Origin: Datura wrightii
Lineage: Eukaryota; Streptophyta; Magnoliopsida; Solanales; Solanaceae
Direction: 5' to 3'
DNA length: 64,000 nucleotides
Assembly: GCA_035772735.1 (NCBI GenBank)
Contig: JASDFA010000003.1
Location: 105,325,001-105,389,000 of the forward strand
The notes under the pieces are model-generated. The model did not search any database. It had not been told where the DNA came from and saw nothing but the letters and a program-made list of their open reading frames with translations. The position numbers and the translations under genes were made by a program. Position 1 is the first letter of the stretch. Each line of letters begins with the position of its first letter. This document shows, one piece after another, positions 22,743-32,532 of this stretch.

Positions 22743-24205
22743 TGTTCGGTGCTGATTCGGTTAGTATTAAATATTATCAACCGACACGCAAGTGCACGTG
22801 GTCAAACAAGTAATAAAGTGGCTAAGTAGCCAAGTATCGATCCAAGGAGGCTGCTCTAGATATGTAAAACTGCCTAGTTTACTATATCTCTATTCTATTC
22901 CTAACTATGTTAACAACAATCCAACCAAGAGTTGAGTGAGTTTTTGTTTCTAAACTATTTATATACTACAATTAATAACAACTATTTACTTTTGAATTTA
23001 GACAATGGATATGCACATGCCAAGGTTAAGAACGAGTAATGAACTTGATAATCATGATAATTTGGTCATCCTCTTCTTCATGTTGCTAGCCAAGAACGTT
23101 TGCCTAGAAATTAAAACTTTCGTATTTAATTTCACTTTAGAATCATAAACCACCCGTCTACATTTCTATGATCAAATGCAATTTATGACCTAGCACTACA
23201 ATTCCGGTTCCTAAATTGACTAATACGGCTTTCAAGTATATTTCTATCAAGAAAGCACATCAAAACCCAATTTTCCCAAATCAAGTTAAGAACAATACCC
23301 TATTAATTCACAACTTTCCAATTTCGTGCTCTCTCGAGTGAAATTGGACTTTTTAGATATACATTAATGGTGGCCAATCAATAATGTAGTAAGCACAAGA
23401 ATTAATAGAACAACATGCAAGAAGAAGAAGAAACCATATCAATTATCACCAAAATTCATTACACAAGTTCAAAACCTCAGCAAAGAAGGGAATTAGCCAC
23501 TCATTCTTGGATTAATCATCCTAAAATGAGTGTAAATCATGCATACAATTGAAGGAAAGAAGAAAGGAAGAGAAGAAAACTCTTAGCTTTTCTATTCTTC
23601 AACTGCCACAAACCCACGTTCCTGCTCTCCACTTCTGAACTCAGTCTAAAAACTAAAAACTGATTAAAAATAAACCTAAGTGTGCTATTTATACTAGTGG
23701 GAAATTTTTCCCGGAATAATAAGCAACGTGTCACGGAGGCCAACGCGGAGCACTGCCTCCGTGACACGGCGTGGACGCGGACCCTCTCTGGAAATTGCAG
23801 GGTCCGGATAATTGGCCTCAACGTGGCACGGAGGCCATCGCGGAGGCCTATCTCCGTGCCACGGAACTGACGCGCAGGCACACTGGAAATTGCCTAATTA
23901 ATTCCTGCCCAGTCAGTGTGCTACCGCGATGGCAGCGTGGCACGACTCCATCGCGCAGCCAGTGTAAAATGTGCCATCCAAGGTCTTTTCCACGCTCGCA
24001 TCCAAGTCCAACTCCGACATAGTTCCAACACGCATTTTAGCCCCTAAAAATCACATTATCCTGCAAAACAAATGCTAATCATGTTGGTTAGTATAAATTC
24101 GCATTTTATTACCAAATACATGATATTATATACACATTCCACAACAAACAAGGTAAAAATGATACGTTTGAGTATCACTTGGGCATATAAATCTGCCCAA
24201 GATCA
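22743..24205 (-). repeat. TE-B 3' LTR
   Basis: It runs from TGTTCGGTGC (plus strand) to GCCCAAGATCA. On the minus strand it begins with the terminal hairpin CTTGGGCA...TGCCCAAG, then two blocks of GC-rich inverted repeats (23712-23900), the TATA sequence TATAAATA (23686-23693 read in reverse) and an AT-rich end. The 114-residue open frame at 23537-23881 spans promoter and repeats and is not taken as a gene. Confidence 0.95.
23712..23950 (-). repeat. GC-rich inverted repeats upstream of the LTR TATA box (TE-B 3' LTR)
   Basis: Arms GTGTCACGGAGG (23720-23731) and CCTCCGTGACAC (23757-23768 region) are separated by a short spacer. A second set has GTGGCACGGAGG paired with CTCCGTGCCAC, where both arms carry the matching change. 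A third weaker set surrounds 'ctaccgcgatggcagcgtgg'. The same arrangement is in all LTRs of A, B and C. Confidence 0.85.
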
Positions 24206-24220
24206 CTTACCCCACACTTA
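24206..24220 (-). promoter_or_regulatory. TE-B polypurine tract
   Basis: On the minus strand this is TTAAGTGTGGGGTAAG directly abutting the LTR start TGATCTTGGG. It is identical to the tract of TE-A at 39421-39436. Confidence 0.8.
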
Positions 24221-26111
24221 AATCCTTGTTCGTCCTCGAACAACACATACACAACTCATGCAAATTACATCCCAACCTTCGTCACTATGGTGCAATATTT
24301 TACGCTACGGTCATACCGATTATTCAATTCTTGCAAATCATCAAGAAAACATGCTTGGTCGTACAAGACAATGACCTTAATACATCGAGGCTTCCTAAAC
24401 TTTTAAGAATTGATTCTTGATATCGGCAAACTCATGCAAATAAACTAATCAAGAAATCCGACACGAAAATCAATCTTTCATCAAGCATGTACGCTCACAA
24501 CTCGAGAGAAACTTCCCCTTTTATGTTCGTGCAGCACACAAACATGCAAGTAGGGGCATATAAAAATTAATTTCACTCTCTCTCCCAAAAGAATTCACAT
24601 GCATCATGTCATGACCCATAGGCTTGCCCTTAGTGTATTACTCCACTAATATAAAGAAATGCAATGTAGGATCAAATAGGACTTTTAATGGGTTGTAACT
24701 GGGCTATGGATCTAGTATATATATATTGGATTAGCCAATAATAGTCGCTAGCATCCTTAAGCGCCTTTTCAACTCATTCCCATCGACTCATGGACATTGT
24801 TCCTCTCTTTTCTCTTTTTGTCCCATTCATGCTGGTTTACTTTCATACAGCCCATTTCATCAGGCACACTTGACACAAAACAGAGGGTTTTCATGTACCC
24901 TCACTATCATTTAATTACAACTAGTGCCTCTTCAACATCATCTTTTCTTTCCTCACTTTGCTTTTCTTTTCTTTTCACTCTTTTCACTCTTTAACACTTT
25001 GGGAAACATTTTCTGTTCTTTGTAAGCGCTTAAGAGCTTCTTATAGACTTTAAGGCTAATGAAAAGAAGGAATAAAGCTTAGTTCATACAATTCTGGACA
25101 AAAAGAAAGAAATCGGCTAAAGGCTCAACGGGCTGACTAGGGTATACAACATATAAAAAGGTAGAATTTGACAAGAAAAAAATGAAAACTAACGGTTAAA
25201 ACAAAGAAATGCCTACATCCTTTCCGACACTACACCTCCTTCATTTCATTTTGTATACACGCCAGGCAAGTTCTAGACAATTCACAATGACATGGAATAG
25301 CAAAACCTCACTCACACTTCATGCACATGCTCGAATCAAGATGCATTCACAGACTCTTTAATTAGTCAATTACATGAATTCAAGATTAAGCCTCAATCAT
25401 AATGAACCAAATTCTATAGCCTAGGTAACTCAACATATTTACAAAATTGCATGCTTTCAAACGAATCATTTTCACATTTTGAACATCAATTACAACACGC
25501 AACGAAATTTTAGCAACCATAAGCAACTACAGTTTATTGATGCAATCCACCAAAGAAACTAAAAACAAAACATCTACTCCTATCGACTATATTTCCCTTA
25601 AGACGGTCGTCATCCATCCATCATAGGGAACGGTCACTAACTATGACATCGGTTCAATGGGACTATTCTTGGTAAAAGAACCGAAAACAAACTCCGAGAA
25701 ACCCAAAAATAAAACTTCAAAATTTTTGCAACACATCGATCATTTCGATAGAAAATATTTACAAAATATTTTGATAAGTGCAAAATCTTTTCGCAAAAAT
25801 TTTGAAAAATATCGATCATATCGATAAAGAAAAAAAATATTTAAAAAATTTACAAAATATTTACAAAGGCAACCATAACTTTCAAAAACACACATCATTA
25901 GCCACAAACAAATATATACACATAAATCACAAATCAGTTCACAACAACAGGGAAAGCACAGACATACATGAACGTCAAGGAAAAATTATACAGCAAATTT
26001 AGAGCCTATGACCCAGCACCTAACTACTCCCCACCCCACACTTAAATCGAACACTGTCCCCAGTGTTCACAACAATACAAAGCACAACATATGGGTGGTG
26101 GAACTCCCTGC
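24221..26111 (-). other. TE-B 3' non-coding region
   Basis: Homologous, in reverse, to 37527-39420 of TE-A. It holds no long open frame. Landmarks are a polypyrimidine/A-rich part around 24790-25000, a block that recurs in TE-D ('tgatggatggatgacgaccgtctta', read on the minus strand near 25600) and a second copy of the purine motif AAGTGTGGGGTGGGG near 26028-26046, just downstream of the ORF2 stop. Confidence 0.8.
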
Positions 26112-27332
26112 TCAGTCAAAATATTCGACTTCCTCATCCGGTGCTGCGGCCTCGTCGCCCATATCTGAATCAGCTCCATCGTCGTCATCGGACTCCACAT
26201 CAGAGTCCTCACGACGTGTCTCCTCATCAGTAGGGACGTCGTCATCAGTCGGCTCCACAAAGGCTGGCCCCACCTTGCATAAAGCTCTGGCATTCTCGCC
26301 AAAGGGGTAGTCCAGCTCCAGCTGCCATAATTCATCCTCGGTGGCTGGTCTCCCACCTATCCGTAGCTGCAACATCTGCATGCCGAACATACGGGCCATA
26401 TACTGGTCGTCACGAGCATGTCGCTCGCCCAGAGTCAGCACAGGTCCATGTGTAGTGTCGGGGGCCTTGGTCTTTGTCACATCGAGGGCCCTCCGCTCCA
26501 ACTGCGGAATGTAATCCAAGGCTTCTTCCTCAACGTCGAGGCCTCGGAGGAAGGTGGTGATGAGTCTGCCAAACCCGTATCTGTGGCCCTGGTGTAGTCT
26601 GGCTCTCTTCATGGCGGATATTATGACCGCCCCCACATTAATCTCAAGCCCTTTCATAAGGGCATACACCAAGCAGACACGGTCCTGGGTCACGTCTGTC
26701 ATATGAACTCCCGGGATCAAACACGAACATAAAAGTTTTAGCCAGATTCTGGCCTCCCTGTTCATCTGCGAATAAGGCAGAGTCTGGTGGTAACCCCTCT
26801 CTTTGTGTCTACTCCATCGGGCTGTGGATCGAGCCCCACACAACGTACGTCTGATGTCGGCGTACGGTGGGGTGATGTTTAGCTGGCGGAGGACGTGGGC
26901 ATCTGTGTCCCGCGCTCCAACGATGGCATTCAGCTGCTGGGGTTCCAAAGTGACAATCTGCCCTCTGATTTTAATAGTATGGCTCCTGATGGCCGGGTTC
27001 CAGTTGGCGTAGAATTCCCGGACCAAGTGAAGGTTGCACTCCTTGGGCTCCTGAAAGATAAAGCTGAGCGCAGCTGCCTCAATCCTCTGTACGATGCGAG
27101 GGAACTCCTGTGCAAGTGGTTCCCTTGCAATATGTTCCTCCGGGAAGTATTTGTTCTCCTTATGCTTTGCGTACCACTTCTTCCCTTCCTCGGTAACCCA
27201 TCGTGTTCCGTATCGGCGGTGTTGACCGCGTGGAACAGCAGGTGCAGCTGGGACAGCCGTGCCCAGTCTCATTCTCTTACTGCCGGTGCCTGAAGTTGAA
27301 GCACCATTGCCTTTATCTTGTCGGCTGGCCAT
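26112..27332 (-). CDS. TE-B ORF2: 'putative plant transposon protein'-like, 406 residues, intact
   Basis: An uninterrupted frame starting at the ATG at 27332 (MASRQDKGNGAST) and ending at 26112. Residues 1-45 are basic and Ser/Gly/Ala-rich with KRMR at 19-22, a possible nuclear signal. The middle part has FYANWNPAIRSHTIKIRGQI and a region rich in Trp, Arg and Leu (ARIWLKLLCSCLIPGVH, ALMKGLEINVGAVI). This resembles the plant family annotated as putative transposon protein (Pfam Transposase_32, from memory). Residues 360-406 form a very acidic tail (DSDVESDDDDGADSDMGDE). No transposase catalytic triad is visible, and the function is unknown. It occupies the env-like position of Athila elements, has no evident transmembrane segment, and is preceded by a possible splice acceptor (TTGACAG) 6 bases before the ATG. 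TE-A has a broken copy at 36322-37526. Confidence 0.85.
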   Translation of the reverse strand: MASRQDKGNGASTSGTGSKRMRLGTAVPAAPAVPRGQHRRYGTRWVTEEGKKWYAKHKENKYFPEEHIAREPLAQEFPRIVQRIEAAALSFIFQEPKECNLHLVREFYANWNPAIRSHTIKIRGQIVTLEPQQLNAIVGARDTDAHVLRQLNITPPYADIRRTLCGARSTARWSRHKERGYHQTLPYSQMNREARIWLKLLCSCLIPGVHMTDVTQDRVCLVYALMKGLEINVGAVIISAMKRARLHQGHRYGFGRLITTFLRGLDVEEEALDYIPQLERRALDVTKTKAPDTTHGPVLTLGERHARDDQYMARMFGMQMLQLRIGGRPATEDELWQLELDYPFGENARALCKVGPAFVEPTDDDVPTDEETRREDSDVESDDDDGADSDMGDEAAAPDEEVEYFD

Positions 27333-28603
27333 TGTACCTGTCAATTTACACAAACAAGCACAACGTTAAGCTAAAAACTTGTTAGCTTCGGCTAAGGTCG
27401 GGTTAAACAAAATTTACCCCACCCTTAGTCTTTAACAATATTTACAACATTTTAGCAAGGATAGCTCTATTTACACCCCAAACACAATCAACTATAAACA
27501 TATTGCTTAGTGCGTTCACAGAAATTCGACAGCATAACGGCTAGCGAACTACTCAGACTTCATACAGCTAACCCAATCCTACTATCGACAGCTATTCACC
27601 CATAGCACTTAGCAACAATAACAACAACAAAATAGAAACAACAATACAAACATTTTATATACAACTAATCTAAGCAATTCAACCAATTCACATATTACGC
27701 AATTCCCCACAAAAATTCGAGAATTAGTCGTCTTTCAACAATTATACAATATTTACCACGACTTATCTCAAATAATAAACACACCCCGGCATCAATTTCA
27801 TCAAACTATCAAGTTACCCAAGTTAAAATTCAACAACCCCAAGCCCTAGAATACAATTCGACAATCAAAATCGAATTATTCAATCAATCGATAAGTTCAA
27901 ACGTCAACTACAACAATTCGAACATAATCAATCACAAAATAATTCACATCATGTTTAGTTTCTACCTAGGGTGATATATCTCACCTCACATGCTCAAAAT
28001 TGACAAAAATCGCCAAAAATTTGAGATAGACAATGAAAACATACCTTGGAATTGAAGAATCGACAAAAACTTGACGTTTTCCTTGCCTATTAACGTGGCA
28101 CGGAGCTTGGGGGTAGGGGAATGGGTGTTTGGTCGCGGAGGGAAGAGGGAATGGGGAAAATAGGGGCGAAATCGGGGGTTTTTATTAAGAAAACACGCGG
28201 GTCACCCGGAAACCCGGTGTGACCCGACACTGGATAAAGGCAACGTGTCATGAAGGGTAACGCGGAGCCCCTCCTCCGTGACACGGAGCCAACGCGTTGG
28301 CTTACTGGAATTTTGAAAAATCCAGATTTGCCTTCAACGTCTCACGGAGGCCAACGCGGAGCATTGCCTCCGTGACACGGAGCCAACGCGCCAGTGCTCT
28401 ATTTCACCATCAAATTTTATTTTTCATACCTCGCCTCGTTTCCTCGATTCCAAGTATTTTTCCTCCAGTATACCTGAAAATCACCTCACTAAACAAAAAT
28501 TGGTTAAATTAATAGATTTCCCTACTAAAAAATAAAAATTACTAATTAAAATGCAATTCTAAACCTAGTCAAGAAAAAGAAAATAAAATAAAATAAAAAA
28601 AAA
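27333..28603 (-). other. TE-B spacer between ORF1 and ORF2
   Basis: About 1.27 kb without a convincing gene, homologous in reverse to 34964-36321 of TE-A. It contains a purine-motif relative (minus-strand AAGGGTGGGGTAA, ~27415-27428), an AT-rich part and the GC-rich inverted-repeat cluster at 28085-28400. It may be an intron-like region removed to express ORF2 if the splice acceptor before ORF2 is used (inference). Confidence 0.65.
28244..28378 (-). repeat. GC-rich inverted repeats inside TE-B
   Basis: Arms GTGTCATGAAGG (28244-28255, two changes) with CCTCCGTGACAC (28273-28284), and GTCTCACGGAGG (28339-28350, one change) with CCTCCGTGACAC (28367-28378). Between the two sets is the perfect palindrome GCCAACGCGTTGGC. 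The same pair sits at 35269-35403 in TE-A with perfect arms. Confidence 0.85.
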
Positions 28604-29638
28604 TTACACTAAAGAAAGAGAAAAAAGAAAAAATATATTTGTCACGGGTTGCCTCCCGTGCAGCGCCTGGTTTAACGTCGCGGCTCGACGTACCAAGTTT
28701 CCCCACTTTTTCCTCCACCTTGAGGATATGAATCTCACCCCTAATTTCTTCTCTAATTTCCTCTTATGCTCTAGGGGTGGTGGTGAAAAATTGTAAGGAC
28801 CAAACAGTAGATGTTGCCTTTTGCATTTATTGGTCCTTAAGTAAGCGAAGTCATTTTGTCTTTCTGAGTTAGCAAATTTCAAAATATATGGTGCTTGGTC
28901 CTCCTCTAGACATTTCTCTACAAACTTGGAAGACTCTATTTCTATGTTGTCAACCAAATTTAATGTTGAAAAATGCGTAGAGTGTGGTCCAATACACCTC
29001 AACTCTGAAACTGCATTTTGCTTGACCTCCTTACTTGTATATACCTTCTCGACATCGACATCTATCTCACCATTAAAGTCGACTGGGGGATACGCTAACT
29101 CTTCTTCCAAGAATGGGTTTTCCATAAGTGTGAGCCCATCACGGGGACACACAAGAGATTCTAATTGTTGGGCTTCATCCAAGAATTCACCCTTGTATTC
29201 CTCTTGTAGTTCCTCTTGAATATCGGCTAAAACTGTCACCTGCGAATTATCATAAGCTTCAGCCTCAGCACACATCTCCGTGAGTTTGACGCTCATCCTA
29301 CTTACAACCTCTGCATTCTCCTTTTGCTGAATTATCAATTCTGCCACCGACTCCTTCATTGCTTCTGATTGCTCCAGGAGTTGTTTCATCATGTCCTCTA
29401 TTTGAACTTGGCGTCCCAAGTCCTCATTTTCAACATGCCTATATTCAACAAAAACAACAAAAGGATCATAGTAGGGGCTTGGGGGAGGGGAATATGCCTT
29501 TGGACAATCACCCCAATGGCCATATTGACACCCACATATATTGCACGTGTTACAGTTTTGCCACAAGTGGGGTCCTCCGCAATTCATGCAAGATTCGCCA
29601 AAATATGCGTATCCACCATTTATATTCCAAGATGTCAT
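28604..29638 (-). CDS. TE-B ORF1: zinc-knuckle and coiled-coil protein, 344 residues, function unknown
   Basis: An open frame from the ATG at 29638 (MTSWNINGGYAYFGES). Two cysteine motifs stand near the N terminus: C17-x2-C20-x3-H24-x4-C29 and C32-x2-C35-x5-H41-x3-C45, variants of the CCHC zinc knuckle of retroviral nucleocapsid. A proline hinge (SPPPSPYYDP, ~50-59) follows, then a Glu/Met/Gln-rich stretch (~70-130) that looks like a coiled coil, an acidic middle, and a basic end with HKRKLEKKLGVRFISSRWRKKW. It holds the place of gag-protease in the related TE-A but has neither capsid nor protease motifs. A plausible role is RNA binding and packaging in trans (inference). The frame runs on through the conserved stem-loop to 28604; in TE-D the protein ends right after RWRKKW, so the last ~30 residues may be read-through. 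Confidence 0.8.
   Translation of the reverse strand: MTSWNINGGYAYFGESCMNCGGPHLWQNCNTCNICGCQYGHWGDCPKAYSPPPSPYYDPFVVFVEYRHVENEDLGRQVQIEDMMKQLLEQSEAMKESVAELIIQQKENAEVVSRMSVKLTEMCAEAEAYDNSQVTVLADIQEELQEEYKGEFLDEAQQLESLVCPRDGLTLMENPFLEEELAYPPVDFNGEIDVDVEKVYTSKEVKQNAVSELRCIGPHSTHFSTLNLVDNIEIESSKFVEKCLEEDQAPYILKFANSERQNDFAYLRTNKCKRQHLLFGPYNFSPPPLEHKRKLEKKLGVRFISSRWRKKWGNLVRRAATLNQALHGRQPVTNIFFLFSLSLV
28643..28660 (-). promoter_or_regulatory. Conserved ORF1-end stem-loop, TE-B copy
   Basis: The minus strand reads CACGGGAGGCAACCCGTG: a 6-bp stem CACGGG/CCCGTG and loop AGGCAA. It is preceded by 'ttaaaccaggcgctg'. Copies lie at 34946 (A), 62896 (D) and 57267 (E), and the last two have a different but still paired stem. 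Confidence 0.85.
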
Positions 29639-29807
29639 GTCAATGAGGGTATCCGAAAGAGAGAAAAATTAAAATGAACAAAGAATTAAAACAAATACTA
29701 AGACCAAGTTGTCAACACTTAAGAAAATAAAACAAAAATACAGTAAATTTACACTTAACACAATTTTACAAATCTGCCTAGCCTCCCCGGCAACGGCGCC
29801 AAAAACT
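29639..29807 (-). promoter_or_regulatory. TE-B leader with tRNA-Asp primer-binding site (29785-29801)
   Basis: On the minus strand the LTR end is followed by AAGTTTT and TGGCGCCGTTGCCGGGG, which is complementary over 17 bases to the 3' end of plant tRNA-Asp (CCCCGGCAACGGCGCCA). The leader then matches TE-A for ~110 bases and, next to the ATG, matches TE-D ('tttcggataccctc'). This shows where the ORF1 modules were exchanged. Confidence 0.88.
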
Positions 29808-31270
29808 TGTTCGGTGCTGATTCGGTTAGTATTAAATATTATCAACCGACACGCAAGTGCACGTGGTCAAACAAGTAATAAAGTGGCTAAGTAGCCAAGT
29901 ATCGATCCAAGGAGGCTGCTCTAGATATGTAAAACTGCCTAGTTTACTATATCTCTATTCTATTCCTAACTATGTTAACAACAATCCAACCAAGAGTTGA
30001 GTGAGTTTTTGTTTCTAAACTATTTATATACTACAATTAATAACAACTATTTACTTTTGAATTTAGACAATGGATATGCACATGCCAAGGTTAAGAACGA
30101 GTAATGAACTTGATAATCATGATAATTTGGTCATCCTCTTCTTCATGTTGCTAGCCAAGAACGTTTGCCTAGAAATTAAAAATTTCGTATTTAATTTCAC
30201 TTTAGAATCATAAACCATCCGTCTACATTTCTGTGATCATATGCAATTTATGACCTAGCACTACAATTCCGGTTCCTAAATTGACTAATACGGCTTTCAA
30301 GTATATTTCTATCAAGAAAGCACATCAAAACCCAATTTTCCCAAATCAAGTTAAGAACAATACCCTATTAATTCACAACTTTCCAATTTCGTGCTCTCTC
30401 GAGTGAAATTGGACTTTTTAGATATACATTAATGGTGGCCAATCAATAATGTAGTAAGCACAAGAATTAATAGAACAACATGCAAGAAGAAGAAGAAACC
30501 ATATCAATTATCACCAAAATTCATTACACAAGTTCAAAACCTCAGCAAAGAAGGGAATTAGCCACTCATTCTTGGATTAATCATCCTAAAATGAGTGTAA
30601 ATCATGCATACAATTGAAGGAAAGAAGAAAGGAAGAGAAGAAAACTCTTAGCTTTTCTATTCTTCAACTGCCACAAACCCACGTTCCTGCTCTCCACTTC
30701 TGAACTCAGTCTAAAAACTAAAAACTGATTAAAAATAAACCTAAGTGTGCTATTTATACTAGTGGGAAATTTTTCCCGGAATAACAAGCAACGTGTCACG
30801 GAGGCCAACGCGGAGCACTGCCTCCGTGACACGGCGTGGACGCGGACCCTCTCTGGAAATTGCAGGGTCCGGATATTTGGCCTCAACGTGGCACGGAGGC
30901 CATCGCGGAGGCCTATCTCCGTGCCACGTAACTGACGCGCAGGCACACTGGAAATTGCCTAATTAATTCCTGCCCAGGCAGTGTGCTACCGCGATGGCAG
31001 CGTGGCACGACTCCATCGCGCAGCCAGTGTAAAATATGCCATCCAAGGTCTTTTCCACGCTCGCATCCAAGTCCAACTCCGACATAGTTCCAACACGCAT
31101 TTTAGCTCCTAAAAATCACATTATCCTGCAAAACAAATGCTAATCATGTTGGTTAGTATAAATTCGCATTTTATTACCAAATACATGATATTATATACAC
31201 ATTGCACAACAAACAAGGTAAAAATGATACATTTGAGTATCACTTGGGCATATAAATCTGCCCAAGATCA
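29808..31270 (-). repeat. TE-B 5' LTR
   Basis: Same length as the 3' LTR (1463 bp) and nearly identical. TATA box TATAAATA is on the minus strand at 30751-30758, preceded by GGGAAA-AA-TTTCCC and the GC-rich inverted repeats (30790-31020). The terminal hairpin is at 31243-31267. The right flank is AGAGG. Confidence 0.95.
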
Positions 31271-31275
31271 AGAGG

Positions 31276-32369
31276 CCTCCGCGTTGGCCTCCGTGCCACG
31301 TTGAGGTTAATTTACCGGACCCTGAAAATTCCAGTGAAGGTCCGCGTCCACGCCGTGTCACGGAGGCAGTGCTCCGCATTGGCCTCCGTGACACGTTGCT
31401 TGTTATACCGGGAAAAATTTCCCACTAGTATAAATAGCACACTTAGGTTTATTTTAATTAGTTTTTAGTTTTTATACTGAGTTCAGAAGTGGAGAGCAGG
31501 AACGTGGGTTAGTAGCAGTTGAAGAACGAAAAAGCTAAGGGATTTCTTCTCTTCCTTTCTTCTTTCTATCAATTGTACGTATGATTTACACTCATTTTAG
31601 GATGATCAATCCAAGAATGAGTGGCTAATTCTCTTCCTTGCTGAGGTTTTGAACATGTGTAATGAATTTTGATTGTAAATGATATGGTTTTCTTCTTCTT
31701 CTTTAATGTTGTTCTATTAATTCTTGTTCTTACTGCATTAGTGCTTGGCCAACATTAATGTACATCTAAAAAGTCCAATTTCACTCGAAAGAGCAAGAAA
31801 TTGGAAAGTTGTGAATTAATAGGGTATTGTTCTTAACTTGATTTGGGAAAATTGGGTTTTGATGTGCTTTCCTGATAGAAATATACTTGAAAGCCGTATT
31901 AGTCAATTTAGGAACCGGAATTGTAGTGCTAGGTCATAAATTGCATTTGATCACAGAAATGTAGACGGATGGTTTATGATTCTAAAGTGAAATTAAATAC
32001 GAGAGTTTTAATTTCTAGGCAAATGTTCTTGGCTAGCAACATGAAGAAGAGATTAACCAAATTATCATGATTATCAAGTTCATTACTTGTTCTTAACCTT
32101 GGCATGTTCATATCCATTGTCTAAACTCACAAGTAAATAGTTTGTAGTATTTGTAGTATATATAGTTTAGAAACAAAAACTCAAGTAACTCTTGGTTACA
32201 TTGTTGTTAGCATAATTAGAAGTGAAATAGGAATATAGTAAACTAGGCAATTTTACGTATCTTGAGCCTCCTTGGATCGATACTTGTCTTACTTTATTAC
32301 TTGTTTGACCACGTGCACTTGCGTGTCGGTTTATAATATATAATACCAACCTGAGCAGAACACCGAGCA
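31276..32369 (+). repeat. TE-A 5' LTR, part 2
   Basis: It continues the LTR after TE-B and matches 39796-40897. It lacks 8 bp near 32288 that are present in the 3' LTR (40805-40815 region). The inverted repeat is GTGTCACGGAGG (31355-31366) / CCTCCGTGACAC (31383-31394). TATAAATA lies at 31429-31436, so transcription probably starts ~30 bases further on. It ends ACCGAGCA. Confidence 0.95.
31355..31436 (+). promoter_or_regulatory. TE-A LTR promoter: inverted repeats and TATA box
   Basis: In order: a 12-bp inverted repeat with a 16-base spacer (31355-31394), the quasi-palindrome GGGAAA-AA-TTTCCC (31411-31424) and TATAAATA (31429-31436). TE-B now separates this promoter from the first 359 bases of the LTR. 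The 3' LTR has the same layout at 39875-39956. Confidence 0.75.
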
Positions 32370-32375
32370 AGTTTT

Positions 32376-32392
32376 TGGCGCCGTTGCCGGGG
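32376..32392 (+). promoter_or_regulatory. TE-A primer-binding site, tRNA-Asp
   Basis: TGGCGCCGTTGCCGGGG is a perfect complement of the 17-base 3' end of plant tRNA-Asp, 6 bases after the LTR end. tRNA-Asp priming is typical of the Athila/Tat branch of plant gypsy elements. Confidence 0.88.
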
Positions 32393-32532
32393 AGGCTAGG
32401 CGATTTGTAAAATTGTGTTTAGTGTAAATTTACTGTATTTGTATTTTTATTTTCTTAAGTGTTAACAACTTGGTCTTAGCCTGTATTTTGCAGATTTTGT
32501 TTCTGTGAACACTGGCAAGGGACAAAGAGCTG

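Larger units (their letters stand above)
22743..31270 (-). mobile_element. TE-B: non-autonomous LTR retrotransposon with zinc-knuckle ORF1 and intact ORF2, minus strand
   Basis: The 8528-bp element lies in reverse orientation in the 5' LTR of TE-A, flanked by AGAGG (22738-22742 and 31271-31275). Both LTRs are 1463 bp and differ by about a dozen bases by eye. Reading right to left: 5' LTR, leader with tRNA-Asp primer site, ORF1 (344 residues), conserved stem-loop, spacer, ORF2 (406 residues), long 3' non-coding part, purine tract, 3' LTR. LTRs, leader, spacer, ORF2 and 3' part are homologous to TE-A, but ORF1 is not. No RT or integrase is encoded. Confidence 0.94.

Noticed and set aside
23537..23881. 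114-residue open frame in the TE-B LTR (also at 30602-30946)
   Set aside because: It lies across the TATA box and GC-rich inverted repeats, so an LTR transcript would not contain its start. The composition follows the repeats.
26008..26310. 100-residue plus-strand open frame, Ser-rich
   Set aside because: Antisense shadow of the acidic tail of TE-B ORF2 (Asp/Glu codons read in reverse give Ser codons).
26895..27293. 132-residue plus-strand open frame (and the similar minus-strand frame 36361-36759)
   Set aside because: Both are antisense to ORF2 of TE-B and TE-A and appear in both copies only because the sense gene is conserved.
32376..32392. tRNA-Asp gene fragments at the four primer sites
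   Set aside because: Only the 17-base complement of the tRNA 3' end is present, next to LTR ends. No cloverleaf surrounds it.
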